DNA from: Legionella massiliensis
GTDB lineage: Bacteria > Pseudomonadota > Gammaproteobacteria > Legionellales > Legionellaceae
DNA: 64,000 bases
NCBI RefSeq assembly: GCF_000756815.1
Contig: NZ_CCVW01000004.1
Coordinates: forward strand, 620,001 to 684,000
Reading direction: 5' to 3'
In this document: one piece after another, positions 38,846 to 48,163 of the stretch
Position numbering within the stretch: position 1 is the first letter of the stretch
Layout of the letters: the number at the start of each line of letters is the position of its first letter
The notes under the pieces: generated by a model
What the model was told of the DNA's origin: nothing
What the model saw: the letters and a program-made list of their open reading frames with translations, nothing else
Databases searched by the model: none
Program-made: the position numbers and the translations under genes

Positions 38846-39871
38846 ATGAAGCGTATTGTAATCTGCTGTGATGGGACTTGGAACACGCCTGATGCGCTGC
38901 TTAACGGCCTTCACGCTCAAACTAACGTAGCGAAAATAGCTGGTGTAGTTGAAGAAACGAGCGCTGGAATAAAACAAATGATGTTTTATGAGCCTGGTAT
39001 TGGGACTCAGGGCAATTGGCTAAGGCGCATAAGAGACGGTGCAACTGGCGACGGTTTAACTGCCAATATGCTTAGTGCCTATCGTTATCTTATTCATAAT
39101 TATGAGGTTGACGATGAATTATTCTTCTTTGGCTTTAGCCGTGGCGCATTTACAGTAAGAAGACTCGCAGGAATGATTCGTTGTTGTGGAATTCTCCGTT
39201 TAAATGCAATTGATAAGGTTGAACAGGCCTTTGCACTTTATAACTCACGCAGCTCAGATTCGCATCCCCGCGCCATAGAAGCAACGCTATTTCGCCGCAG
39301 TTATGCGATTGCCAATCTCACACCTATTAAATTTATCGGGGTTTGGGACACCGTGGGTGCTTTAGGTAATCCCTTGTTATTCAATAAAATCTCCATGAGA
39401 AAAAACACTTTTCATGATTATAAATTGAGCGGCATTGTTGAAAATGCCTATCATGCTGTTGCTATTGATGAGCAACGACTTTATTTTCAACCAGCCTTAT
39501 GGGAAAAGACCGAGAAGGATAGTCATCAACAGATGGAACAAGTCTGGTTTGCGGGCGTTCATTGTGATGTTGGTGGCGGTTATATCCCAGCAGGGTTATC
39601 CGATATAGCTTTGGCATGGATGGCTGAAAAAGCTAAGCATGTCGGTTTGGGATTAGCGCCCCTTAAAATAGAACCCAATTTTTTGCAAGCCTGCCAAAAC
39701 TCCAGAACCGGCTTGTATCGACTTATTTCACCTTATTATCGAAAAATAGACAGCCCAAACAGACTAACCTGCGAGTCCTTGCATGAAAGTGTAATGGAGC
39801 GATTTTTGTTGGATAAAAGCTATCGGCCTAGAAATTTGCTTGATTATCTACGTAGGAAATCAATTGTGTAA
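38846..39871 (+). CDS. DUF2235 alpha/beta hydrolase
   Basis: A 341-residue protein of the DUF2235 family, which includes phospholipases exported by type VI systems and many untested members. The opening MKRIVICCDGTWNTPD is diagnostic. The lipase nucleophile elbow is GFSRG with S98, followed by the FIGVWDTVGALG Asp segment and a late His in FAGVHCDVGGGY. No signal peptide. AAGGGGCAGGGC precedes the ATG at 38846; a reading from 38804 is unsupported. The stop is followed at once by a GTAATAGGTCA repeat end. Confidence 0.88.
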   Translation: MKRIVICCDGTWNTPDALLNGLHAQTNVAKIAGVVEETSAGIKQMMFYEPGIGTQGNWLRRIRDGATGDGLTANMLSAYRYLIHNYEVDDELFFFGFSRGAFTVRRLAGMIRCCGILRLNAIDKVEQAFALYNSRSSDSHPRAIEATLFRRSYAIANLTPIKFIGVWDTVGALGNPLLFNKISMRKNTFHDYKLSGIVENAYHAVAIDEQRLYFQPALWEKTEKDSHQQMEQVWFAGVHCDVGGGYIPAGLSDIALAWMAEKAKHVGLGLAPLKIEPNFLQACQNSRTGLYRLISPYYRKIDSPNRLTCESLHESVMERFLLDKSYRPRNLLDYLRRKSIV

Positions 39872-39984
39872 GTAATAGGTCAGCTCTATCACCCTAATGC
39901 AACGTCATCCAGAGCGCAGCGAAGGATCTCCGAGATTAACACTGTGCCACATCCCGGAGATCCTTCGCTGCGCTCTCGATGACG
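39872..39984. repeat. GTAATAGGTCA-ended repeat with palindromic core
   Basis: The repeat end GTAATAGGTCAG begins the base after the upstream stop codon. The core 39903-39984 is a near-perfect palindrome (CGTCATCCAGAGCGCAGCGA ... CGATGACG). Confidence 0.7.
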
Positions 39985-40026
39985 TAGCGCTGAGACAAGG
40001 TTCAGCCTAGAACTTCAAACCAGCAG

Positions 40027-40100
40027 CCCCTCATCCGCCCTTCGGGCACCTTCTCCCCGCGAGCGAGGAGAAGGGAACCTTATTTTCCCCTCTCCCCTGA
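40027..40100. repeat. Palindromic CTCATCCGCCC repeat
   Basis: CCCTCATCCGCCCTTCGGGC with inner GCACCTTCTCCCCGC and later CTCTCCCCTGAGG. A member of the family at 22324 and 34026. Confidence 0.6.
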
Positions 40101-40125
40101 GGCCGGTTCTTGCGCAACCCCTCAA

Positions 40126-40890
40126 CTATTTACCTAAAAGCCTCTGTTTCAATTCCTCATATTTGCGGCGAAACTTCTGCTCTGGACGTGCTCTAAAGGA
40201 AGAGGCGTCAAAAAAATAATCCTTCTCTTCAGGGCATCGTTCTGAAAAATAATAATTGAAAATACAACATCTCGGCGACTCACATAAAACAGGATTTACC
40301 GCATGCCAGGAAGAGCTGTTTGTTTCCATAACCAACAAGCGATTGAATAGGCTAGGCTCCACGATACGATGAGTTACGCTCTCATCCCACAGTTCATAGT
40401 TCCCCCCATTTTCTAGTTTCCAGTTAGGTGATGCATAAAAAAGGACATTCATTGTTCGATAATAGCGTTTGAATTGAACATCGTGTGAATTATCCAAATG
40501 AGGATTGATGTAATAACCTTTTACCAAGGTGCTAATACCGCCAGCAAAGCGGGTAGGGTCAGGAATTTGGTTTTTAACGGCAGTAATTTCTTCAATAGCC
40601 GCAACCACTCTGGGGTCTTGAATCGCCGCGTTCATATCCTGGAGCAGGGGGGCAGCATCTCTTAAGTGACTGTATTTTATCTTTATTTTTCCCCAATTTG
40701 TTATTGTATGCATTTTTCTCGGTTTGGGAAAACTAGCATGAATTCTTTCCGCAAGTTCTGTCGGTAAGAGATTATCAAGAACAAAATAACGAGCGATCTT
40801 TATGGGATGTTCACGGTTAAAGTCTTGCTTTAATTGCTCTTTAGCTTCATTTAAACGTTGAACGATTAATGCAATTAATTGTTCTTTCAT
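40126..40890 (-). CDS. 2-oxoglutarate/Fe(II) oxygenase
   Basis: A 254-residue prolyl-4-hydroxylase-like 2OG oxygenase. The iron ligands HxD are in YYINPHLDNSHD and the distal His in NSSSWHAVNPV; the 2OG-binding arginine is in SPRCCIFNYYF. Families like this hydroxylate proteins or small molecules; no substrate can be named. GGAGATAGCAGT precedes the ATG at 40890. A second putative 2OG enzyme of another family lies at 26448. Confidence 0.85.
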   Translation of the reverse strand: MKEQLIALIVQRLNEAKEQLKQDFNREHPIKIARYFVLDNLLPTELAERIHASFPKPRKMHTITNWGKIKIKYSHLRDAAPLLQDMNAAIQDPRVVAAIEEITAVKNQIPDPTRFAGGISTLVKGYYINPHLDNSHDVQFKRYYRTMNVLFYASPNWKLENGGNYELWDESVTHRIVEPSLFNRLLVMETNSSSWHAVNPVLCESPRCCIFNYYFSERCPEEKDYFFDASSFRARPEQKFRRKYEELKQRLLGK

Positions 40891-41042
40891 ACTGCTATCT
40901 CCGTCTTGCAAGTGGCTCGATTATACAAAAGGGTACAAGTGGACGGATTTTAAGGAGATTTTTAAGGTATTGCTATAGACAGCAGTTAGATTTCATATTT
41001 TACTGTCACAGGTTAAATTGAATTTTTAAAGGACATGGGTAT

Positions 41043-42089
41043 ATGGTCTTTTTCAGACAGATTATTTGCACATCAATTCTTTTATTAAGCTTTGGGGTAA
41101 TCCAAACGACTAAAGCCGAAGAAACAGACCAATTTACTCTTCCGCCGACACCCTTAGTTGATATCGGACCAACTGCAAGCCATAAGCTAGCAGGTATCCT
41201 TGAAAAGGTTATGGATCAAACAAATGGAGAAATCCAAGCTCTCCTACCTAAAGCTCAAACAAGCAGGCACGCTGCCACACAATTGGCAGAGCGGCGCAGA
41301 GATGCTTATCTTATTGAATTAATTTATAAAGAAGTCGGAATAGGGCTGCCAGTATCAACCTTTGAACGTTGGTTACAGCGAGGCTCATTTCCGCAAAATT
41401 TACAGCCCATGCGCTATGCTGCCATTTGGCCTTGGAAGACCGTTTATTGGATGGTTATTTCCCAATTTCCAGGAACCCTGTTTTTACTTTCCCCCACAAT
41501 TAATATGTATGGCCACTATTTTGGTACTGACAAAGTCGGCCATTTTTTCCAGCAAGGAAGAGGGTATTACAAAAATTACATGTGGCTTTTAGCACAAGGA
41601 AAATCTGCAGCCCAGGCACGGGCAGCTATTATTTCACGCGGTCAAAACCAAGAAAGTGGTCTTTACGGCACAATGATCAACGGTATTTTTTCCAATGCAG
41701 ATTTATCAGCGAACTATGCCGGCTGGAAATTTTATATGAACTTAACACATACAGTAAAAATTGGCGGGAAGAGCTATCCACCAATACTTGTTTTGAAGGG
41801 TGATAAATGGGAATTTGCCCCCTATATCGACAAGGACAACCTGCTCAAACCCTATGTGAATGACAATTTAAATGAAGCCTTGAACCCCGCGCATTATTTT
41901 TTTCTTCGCAGTGTTATCCGGCGAAATATTAAGAAACGTTGTGCAGAATGGATTCAACGCAATAAAATAACCCATGAAACTGTGCAAATAAAGCTTGCGG
42001 AAACAAGCCAGTGGCGAGGTGAAAATTACGGCCATTGGCTACCCGCAAAGGATGCAGTGACTCTTGATAGTTGTTTTGGTGGAAAATAA
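41043..42089 (+). CDS. Secreted hypothetical protein
   Basis: A 348-residue protein with a Sec signal peptide of about 27 residues (FFRQIICTSILLLSFGVI then a TKAEE cleavage region). The mature part is rich in aromatic residues, with YGHYFGTDKVGHFFQQGRGY near residue 160, and no cysteine pairs. I recognise no enzyme motif. It should be periplasmic or exported by the type II pathway. AAAGGACATGGGTAT precedes the ATG. Confidence 0.7.
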   Translation: MVFFRQIICTSILLLSFGVIQTTKAEETDQFTLPPTPLVDIGPTASHKLAGILEKVMDQTNGEIQALLPKAQTSRHAATQLAERRRDAYLIELIYKEVGIGLPVSTFERWLQRGSFPQNLQPMRYAAIWPWKTVYWMVISQFPGTLFLLSPTINMYGHYFGTDKVGHFFQQGRGYYKNYMWLLAQGKSAAQARAAIISRGQNQESGLYGTMINGIFSNADLSANYAGWKFYMNLTHTVKIGGKSYPPILVLKGDKWEFAPYIDKDNLLKPYVNDNLNEALNPAHYFFLRSVIRRNIKKRCAEWIQRNKITHETVQIKLAETSQWRGENYGHWLPAKDAVTLDSCFGGK

Positions 42090-42113
42090 ATTTAATCGAA
42101 AGAGTATTAACAA

Positions 42114-42824
42114 ATGTCTAATTATTCCCCTGTATGGCCGCATGGCCAAATTACTAAGGTTTTTGAAGGAATTTATGTCGTTCGAGGCACCAATATTACC
42201 CATTTTGAACAACTAGAAATTCAACATAGCCGCAACATGACCATTATTGAAAATGATGGCGAATTAACACTGATTAATACGCTAAGGCTTAATGAGAGTG
42301 GATTAAGCGAGTTAGAGCAACTAGGGAAGGTCAAGCATGTTCTTAGCATCGGTGCTTTTCATGGCCGGGACGATAGTTTTTACCTGGATCGCTATCATGC
42401 AAAATTATGGGCTGTACATCCTCAGGAAAAAGAAAATGGTAATAGACAGCAATTGCAGAATTCCACCTATTTACCAATAAAAAATGGGCAATTTTTCATA
42501 TTCAAAAACGCATCACCTGCTGAAGGTTTTGTTTATCTTAGTGAGGAGGAGGGCATCATTATCAACTGCGATAGTATAAAAAACTGGGTAGCAGTTGATG
42601 AGTATTTTAGTGAAGACACCGCAAAGCTAGCGCAAGCTAGCGGCGAAATCGCTAAGGCAAGAATTTCACCAATTTGGCTTAAGGCCACAGGGGTGCAAAA
42701 AGCTGATTTTGACTCTCTTCTAAAGCTTAAATTTAAACATCTTATTAGTGCGCACGGCGATGTTCTGCGTGATACGGCTTATTTGGACGTAAAAAACTCT
42801 GTTGATAGGTTAGGCCAGGGGTAA
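42114..42824 (+). CDS. Metallo-beta-lactamase-like fold protein, ligand-poor
   Basis: A 236-residue protein reminiscent of the MBL-fold DUF4336 type: a strand-rich start (GIYVVRGTNITHFEQ), MTIIENDGELTLINTLRL, then HVLSIGAFHGRDDSFYLDRYHAKLWA where a THxHxDH metal motif is expected but only partly present, and a late LISAHGDVL. The usual HxHxDH is incomplete, so catalysis by a two-metal site is doubtful. It starts 24 nt after the preceding secreted gene, so they may be cotranscribed. Confidence 0.7.
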   Translation: MSNYSPVWPHGQITKVFEGIYVVRGTNITHFEQLEIQHSRNMTIIENDGELTLINTLRLNESGLSELEQLGKVKHVLSIGAFHGRDDSFYLDRYHAKLWAVHPQEKENGNRQQLQNSTYLPIKNGQFFIFKNASPAEGFVYLSEEEGIIINCDSIKNWVAVDEYFSEDTAKLAQASGEIAKARISPIWLKATGVQKADFDSLLKLKFKHLISAHGDVLRDTAYLDVKNSVDRLGQG

Positions 42825-42854
42825 TGAAATCAGTTTTGGACAATGAGGCCCGAA

Positions 42855-42943
42855 TTCACTCCGATCTGCCTCCGCTCCCGCGTTAACCATCTGTTTTTAT
42901 TACCATAATACTAACGCGGGCGAGGGGGGCAGATCGGAGTGAA
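42855..42943. repeat. Long gapped palindrome
   Basis: TTCACTCCGATCTGCC at 42855-42870 pairs with GGCAGATCGGAGTGAA at 42928-42943, and CCCGCGTTA pairs with TAACGCGGG inside. The loop is AT-rich. It is unlike the other repeat families of this window. The whole gap 42825-43071 holds no other feature I can support. Confidence 0.7.
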
Positions 42944-43071
42944 CTTCAGCTGACCACCCAAAACTCAAGTTGAAGAAATGGAAACAGGCTCATCAGCCCT
43001 AAGCCTCCTAATTGCTCATACCGCAAACTATGCGTTATTATGGCTCACATTAATTTAAAATTAAGCATAAA

Positions 43072-44331
43072 ATGGTTGGGGAACGAAGAGAAACAAAATC
43101 ACTTTTCTTGTTGGAAGGATGTTGTGTTAATCAATTGGTGCAAAGACCTTTCTCCCCATCACTTTTGAAGGATTGGATACAATTTTACACTCCCATGCTT
43201 AAGCAGTTTGCAAAAAGAAATCCATCAGGAACAATTATTATCTCAGAGCCTCGTTTGTTTCGAGATGATGATAATAATGTGTGTAAGCAATACAATGTCC
43301 TGCGTAAACAGTTTCTTTCTGAACTTAAGAAACAGTTAGACATTGATAGTACGATTGAATTATGCGATCCCTTTGAATCGAAACATATGGCACGCATTCA
43401 TCGTTTAACTCCTAAGGTGGAAAAATTTTATAATCGCAACTTTGTAGTGTTTTACAATTGGAGTTCAGAAGCTCAATTTAGACCCAAAAATCAAAAGCTC
43501 TATGAAGATAGAATGCGAAAGAATAAGAAAACTGACGTGAGCATGTTATTGGGACTTAAAATAGAAGATAAAGGAGATATATTTTTTACTGATCCTAATA
43601 AAAGAGAATGTCCATTTTTATGGACTAGTAAATCACATAAAAAGAATGCTCCTCCCCAATTACCGCTTAAAAATCCCAATGACTTCAAAAATTACAGAGT
43701 ACTTGTAAATATTGTTTCAAAACTTAACTCATTTACTCTCGCGAAAAAAGGTTGGTTATATAGAAATACCCTTGTTGGGGAAGATCAGTATTCTATAAAA
43801 AAAGATGAACATGGAAGAACAATAAACGAAACAGCGGCGATCAAATTGCTTTTCCAGCTAAAAATACAATTGTGTAAGTTTTACCCCCGTGCGCAAGTCA
43901 ATGATTACTTTCGCTTATATCTACGTGAAAATCGCCCAATATCCAAACTAATGGAAACCCTTTCATCGGATAAAAAGTATCAATTAGATAACACTCCACC
44001 CAGCGAAGGAACAAACTCAGATGAAAGTGAAAAATATTACATTAACTGTTTTAAACAAGAGTATATAAAACAAGTTAACGCGGATGCATTGGGTTGCTTT
44101 TCGTTTTTTAGGCGTTCACGTATTGATATTAATTACGTCAATTTAGCAACAATTATAAAGCATGCGAAAAACGGTGGTGGTCGTACACTAAGCGTATTAG
44201 AAAGATTAGGTTATATAGAAAATGGGGAAGTGCTCGTTGAGATTCAAAACATAGTACAGGATTCTAAAATAGGCGATACAGTGAACTCCACATTATCTCC
44301 TTGGGAACGTTTTCAATCATTTATAAAATGA
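43072..44331 (+). CDS. Hypothetical protein, possible effector
   Basis: A 419-residue soluble, basic and lysine-rich protein that I do not recognise. It has no signal peptide or membrane segment. The N-terminal half is alpha/beta (PSGTIIISEPRLFRDDD, FYNRNFVVFYNW). The C-terminal part is helical. A Gly-rich HAKNGGGRTLSVLERLGY lies near 365. No clear ribosome binding site precedes the ATG at 43072, so the true start may lie downstream. Orphan status and location suggest accessory DNA. Confidence 0.65.
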   Translation: MVGERRETKSLFLLEGCCVNQLVQRPFSPSLLKDWIQFYTPMLKQFAKRNPSGTIIISEPRLFRDDDNNVCKQYNVLRKQFLSELKKQLDIDSTIELCDPFESKHMARIHRLTPKVEKFYNRNFVVFYNWSSEAQFRPKNQKLYEDRMRKNKKTDVSMLLGLKIEDKGDIFFTDPNKRECPFLWTSKSHKKNAPPQLPLKNPNDFKNYRVLVNIVSKLNSFTLAKKGWLYRNTLVGEDQYSIKKDEHGRTINETAAIKLLFQLKIQLCKFYPRAQVNDYFRLYLRENRPISKLMETLSSDKKYQLDNTPPSEGTNSDESEKYYINCFKQEYIKQVNADALGCFSFFRRSRIDINYVNLATIIKHAKNGGGRTLSVLERLGYIENGEVLVEIQNIVQDSKIGDTVNSTLSPWERFQSFIK

Positions 44332-44347
44332 AATAAGGTAATGCTCA

Positions 44348-45511
44348 ATGTATAAAAACATCAAAATTCTCGTGATTGGCGCTGGTATAGCAGGTCCTGC
44401 TATTTGTTATTGGCTAAGAAGATTTGGTTTTTCTCCTGTTTTGATTGAAAAATATGCTTCTATTAGAAAAGGTGGTCAGGCACTGGATGTTCGTGGCATA
44501 GCAACTCATATTGCTAAAGAAATGGGCATCTATGATCAAATATGTGGTATGCGAACGCGGATAGAATGTGGTCGTTTTGTAGATTCTTCAGGTAAGGTTC
44601 TACATGAAGAACATGGTGAGAAATTCGGGTTTAGGCAAGATGACGAAGTTGAAATTGTCCGCGGTGATTTGGTTGAAATTTTGATGAAAACAATTACTGA
44701 TATACCTTGTTATTTCAATCAATCCATTATTAGCATTCAGCAGAATTCTGATCATGTCACTGTCAATTTCAAGGATGGTCAGGTTGAACATTATGATTTA
44801 GTAATTGCAGCAGATGGCATTCACTCTGCTACAAGGCGTATGGTTTTTGATAAAAATGAGTATCAGTTAATTCATCTTGGTGCTTATCTTAGTACATTTA
44901 CCATCCCAAATTACCTAAACTTGAGACACATAGATCTGGAATGTGAAGCTAATCATAAATTGGTATCAATTAATAACGATAATGATCCTGAAATAGCAAG
45001 AGCAGGATTTATGTTTCTCTCTCAGCATATCCTAAAAGACATCCGTGATGAGCATGAGCAAAAACAATTCCTGTGTGATACTTTTCGTGATTTTGGCTGG
45101 GAAACACAGAATATTTTAAATCGAATGTCAGAAAGTGACGATTTTTATTTTGATGCTATTACACAAGTAAAAATGAATAGTTGGACCAAAGGTCGAATAG
45201 CGCTTATCGGCGATGCCGGTTATTGTCCTTCTCCCTTATCCGGCCAAGGTAATAATTTGGCTTTCGTTGGAGCATATATTCTGGCGGGAGAATTAAAAGC
45301 TGCGGATGGAAATTATATGCAAGCGTTTACTCGATATAATGCATTGCTACGTCCCTTCGTGGATGCCAATCAAGAATTTGGTGTCTGGGTGAGTAAATCA
45401 TTTCTGGTAGAAGATGAAGTTTCCAAGGAAATTGCAGAAGAACGCTCGAACAGAACCCTTGCCTTAATAAAATCAGTTTCAAATGCGATTACCTTGCCTC
45501 AATATGAATAA
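44348..45511 (+). CDS. FAD-dependent monooxygenase
   Basis: A 387-residue single-component flavin hydroxylase of the PHBH/TetX group. The Rossmann GxGxxG is in VIGAGIAGPAICY at about 10-22, the DG motif in LVIAADGIHSATRR near 155, and the late GD motif in IALIGDAGYCPSPLSGQG. It is similar in plan to TetX-type enzymes, but the substrate is unknown. AAGGTAATGCTCA precedes the ATG. It follows the orphan gene by 16 nt and ends at a strong terminator. Confidence 0.9.
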   Translation: MYKNIKILVIGAGIAGPAICYWLRRFGFSPVLIEKYASIRKGGQALDVRGIATHIAKEMGIYDQICGMRTRIECGRFVDSSGKVLHEEHGEKFGFRQDDEVEIVRGDLVEILMKTITDIPCYFNQSIISIQQNSDHVTVNFKDGQVEHYDLVIAADGIHSATRRMVFDKNEYQLIHLGAYLSTFTIPNYLNLRHIDLECEANHKLVSINNDNDPEIARAGFMFLSQHILKDIRDEHEQKQFLCDTFRDFGWETQNILNRMSESDDFYFDAITQVKMNSWTKGRIALIGDAGYCPSPLSGQGNNLAFVGAYILAGELKAADGNYMQAFTRYNALLRPFVDANQEFGVWVSKSFLVEDEVSKEIAEERSNRTLALIKSVSNAITLPQYE

Positions 45512-45593
45512 TCATATTGAGCTACGGAGTAATGGACAATTTGGCTCAGAAAACCTTTTTGTTCTAATGATTGTCACACCCCAAATGCTACCA

Positions 45594-45635
45594 CCCCACT
45601 AAGTCTGATTATCAAAATAATCAGACTTAGTGGGG
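45594..45635. terminator. Bidirectional stem-loop terminator
   Basis: A 19-bp perfect inverted repeat (45594-45612 and 45617-45635) with a 4-nt loop, followed by TTAATAA. It lies between the convergent monooxygenase gene and the small minus-strand ORF and could serve both. Confidence 0.75.
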
Positions 45636-45680
45636 TTAATAATAGATCACTCCTCTGAGTCATTATGGGCCCCGCTTAGC

Positions 45681-45860
45681 TTAGTTCAACGAGTTAGAGC
45701 TAGTAAGTTGCTGATCTTTCGCCATTCGGACATCAGCTAGCCCCCAAGTTTCCCAAGGGTTAAATCCTTGTTTAATCCAATCTTGAGCCATTAATTCAGC
45801 TGCCTCTATCATAGAGTCAAAGTCAGCTTGATGATCTTTGATATATCTTTCACGCGCCAT
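45681..45860 (-). CDS. Small acidic protein of 59 residues
   Basis: An ATG frame with GAGG 7 nt upstream gives a 59-residue protein starting MARERYIKDHQADFDSMIEA and containing AQDWIKQGFNPWETWGLADV. Composition and codon use look genuine. It is mostly helical with three Trp. I recognise no family. It lies in the 513-nt gap between the monooxygenase and the large secreted protein, facing the terminator at 45594. Confidence 0.6.
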   Translation of the reverse strand: MARERYIKDHQADFDSMIEAAELMAQDWIKQGFNPWETWGLADVRMAKDQQLTSSNSLN

Positions 45861-45974
45861 TAAGAAACCTCAAAAAAAAATTTTTGCATCTCACGCAGCG
45901 CTTTTATTTTGTTCAATAGTATTTTTTTCATGATTGCCATTCGCTTATCCAATGAGATCGGTTGTTAATTAGGG

Positions 45975-46024
45975 TTAAAACAAGATATGCTTCATTAGTT
46001 TTTAAAGCTTAAGGACAGCAAAAA
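45975..46024 (+). promoter_or_regulatory. Conserved leader of secreted paralogue 1
   Basis: The stretch from TAAAACAAGATATGCTTC to TTTTTAAAGCTTAAGGACAGC is nearly the same as that ahead of the second paralogue (48114-48163). It contains the ribosome binding site AAGGA and probably the promoter. The match implies the regulatory region was duplicated with the gene. Confidence 0.6.
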
Positions 46025-48058
46025 GTGAAGAAACGACTGTTTATGTGGAAGATGCTTATAGGGCTTCTAGCTTATACATCAATCTCAATATCCCAGGCTG
46101 GAATTCCTGTTTGGACCTTTAACCCACTAACTAATACCGCTGTCAGTGTTCCAGCTAATGACAAAGCGGTCATTCAATATCAGGTTATTAATCAGTCTGC
46201 ACGGTTTCATACTTTGGTGATGGAGTCTACTATTCCAGGCATCACCCCGGTTGTCACAGATTGTGACCCTAGATGTAATGGTAGCTTTTGCCTACCCACC
46301 CGAAACTCCTCTTGTACGCTTACTTTTAATATTGATGGCAGCCAATTGGCCTCTAATCTAGCAATAATCCCAAGGTTCTGTGAAATGGGAAATCCCCAAA
46401 TGTGCTATGGTCCCTCGCAGCCCTTAAGTATTACCCTAACCCCAGCAGAAGTTTCAGTTGGCGGAATGATCACCGGGTTAGCTGGTAATTTAACCTTATT
46501 ACTTAATGGCAAAGATCCTTTTATAACAAACACGGATGGCAGCTACAGCTTTGCGAATCGTTTACCTGTGGGGAGCACCTATCAGGTATCTATAGCAAGT
46601 CAACCAGGCCACCAATTCTGTACCTTGAAAACACCTTCAGGAGTAGTTAATACTGCAGCAGACATTGTTGTCGATGTGAACTGCAACACTTATTCCTTTG
46701 ACTTAGGTGGTTCTCTTACGCTTCCTGCGAACACAGGCCCTGTACTTCTTAGCAATAACGATGGCCAAGTCCTAAGTCTCAGTGCCGCAGGTAATTTTGT
46801 CTTTCCAAACAAAATCGCAGAAGCTGCGCCCTATGAGGTGCATGTAACCAACCCTTCGGGTTTGATCTGTGAGGTGTATAATGGCAAAGGAACTATGGGG
46901 CATGGCGATGTTCTTAATGTATCAGTTGTTTGTGCTCATAGCGGTTACTCAGTAGGTGGAACGGTGACCAATCTAACAGGTACCGTAACCTTAACGCTTA
47001 ATGGTGAAGAAAGTATTACCTTAGATAGTAACGGCCCTATCACTACTTCAGCTCAAAACGATGTTAGCTTTGCCTTTTCTCAACGTATACCAAACGACAA
47101 CCCTTATACAGTGACTGTGCAATCATCAAGTGCTGATGAAGAATGTGTATGTACGTCTATTTGTTCTGGCACATCGACAGGAGGAGCTCCAGTATCTGTT
47201 AATATTGCTTGTGAACCGGTCACAACAACCCAGCTATCTGTAGCTCCAACAGCGACCATCCCAGTAACAAGCGATCGTTCACTTAGTCAAAGTATCACAA
47301 TAACAAATATTGGCACTGCCGATGCCCTTGATGTTTTTGTAGACTTTCCTTCTGAATGGTCTGGTGTGGAAGAGACGGTTCCCTTTGATTGCAATCGAAT
47401 TCCGCCAAATGGAAGCTGTACAGTATCCTTTAGTTCAACGATCCCCTATGTTGCCCGCTCCGGCATTCTTGTGTCGGGTCACAATATAGTTCAGCCGCCA
47501 ACAATCGCCCTAGCTTTTACTATTCAGGATTATTTGGTTTGGCAAGTTGCGATAAATGATCTTGGTGTTATGCAGGCTCAGGTGATTGATAATGATGATT
47601 TCATTCTTACACCCTGGGGGTCAGCTAGTTTAGCTACAGGCGCAACAAGCAAGTTAGATGGTTTTGCTAATACAAAAACAATTTTCCTGGCTGAGACTGC
47701 AGCTGGTGTTACTAGTAGTGCTGGGGTGAGTTGTTATACCAGTAGAAATGGTGGTGCGTCAGTGGGTGAATGGTATTTACCTGCTATTTGTCAATTAGGT
47801 GGCGCTAGACAGAATGCTAAGTGTGAAAATTTGATGAAAATAGCGAATATTAACTCCAATCTGGTTCAAGGTAAAAATTTTGGTAACTTTGTAGCTGCCC
47901 CTGGTCAGCCCCCTACTTTCTACTGGAGTTCTACAGAGGTCTCAACAAATATGGCCTGGTTCGAGTCCTTTAAGGTATCAGGAACAAGTCCTCAAATCAG
48001 TGCGTCAAAGATTATTCCAGTGCTTGCACGCTGTGCTCGGACTATGGGTATACCATAG
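46025..48058 (+). CDS. Large secreted protein with beta modules and a C-terminal DUF1566-like domain, paralogue 1
   Basis: A 677-residue protein with a GTG start, a signal peptide of about 26 residues ending SISISQA, and a beta-rich mature part. After a Cys-rich N-terminal domain come three related modules with GG-ITGLAGNLTLLLNG, GGSLTLPANTGPVLL and GGTVTNLTGTVTLTLNG, each ending in a V.C segment. A cysteine-bearing domain (SITITNIGTADALDV ... CTVSF) follows. The last 170 residues (WYLPAICQLGG, FYWSSTEVSTNMAWF, ARCARTM) resemble the DUF1566 domain of Legionella surface proteins such as Lcl. Export to the surface by the type II system is inferred. Confidence 0.85.
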   Translation: MKKRLFMWKMLIGLLAYTSISISQAGIPVWTFNPLTNTAVSVPANDKAVIQYQVINQSARFHTLVMESTIPGITPVVTDCDPRCNGSFCLPTRNSSCTLTFNIDGSQLASNLAIIPRFCEMGNPQMCYGPSQPLSITLTPAEVSVGGMITGLAGNLTLLLNGKDPFITNTDGSYSFANRLPVGSTYQVSIASQPGHQFCTLKTPSGVVNTAADIVVDVNCNTYSFDLGGSLTLPANTGPVLLSNNDGQVLSLSAAGNFVFPNKIAEAAPYEVHVTNPSGLICEVYNGKGTMGHGDVLNVSVVCAHSGYSVGGTVTNLTGTVTLTLNGEESITLDSNGPITTSAQNDVSFAFSQRIPNDNPYTVTVQSSSADEECVCTSICSGTSTGGAPVSVNIACEPVTTTQLSVAPTATIPVTSDRSLSQSITITNIGTADALDVFVDFPSEWSGVEETVPFDCNRIPPNGSCTVSFSSTIPYVARSGILVSGHNIVQPPTIALAFTIQDYLVWQVAINDLGVMQAQVIDNDDFILTPWGSASLATGATSKLDGFANTKTIFLAETAAGVTSSAGVSCYTSRNGGASVGEWYLPAICQLGGARQNAKCENLMKIANINSNLVQGKNFGNFVAAPGQPPTFYWSSTEVSTNMAWFESFKVSGTSPQISASKIIPVLARCARTMGIP

Positions 48059-48068
48059 CTCGTGTTTG

Positions 48069-48092
48069 ATCCCGCGGTCGATGCCGCGGGAT
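48069..48092 (+). terminator. Stem-loop after paralogue 1
   Basis: ATCCCGCGG and CCGCGGGAT form a 9-bp GC-rich stem with a TCGATG loop, followed by TTC. An identical stem-loop follows paralogue 2. Confidence 0.75.
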
Positions 48093-48113
48093 TTCAATTG
48101 TTGTTTTTCATAA

Positions 48114-48163
48114 TCAAAACAAGGTATGCTTCTTTAGTTTTTAAAGCTTAAGGACAGCAAAAA
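48114..48163 (+). promoter_or_regulatory. Conserved leader of secreted paralogue 2
   Basis: Nearly the same stretch as 45975-46024 (AAAACAAGGTATGCTTCTTT ... TTAAAGCTTAAGGACAGC), just ahead of the ATG of the second copy. Confidence 0.6.

Noticed and set aside
44348-45511. Tetracycline-inactivating TetX
   Set aside because: It shares the general flavin hydroxylase plan, but no specific TetX substrate residues could be confirmed by eye.
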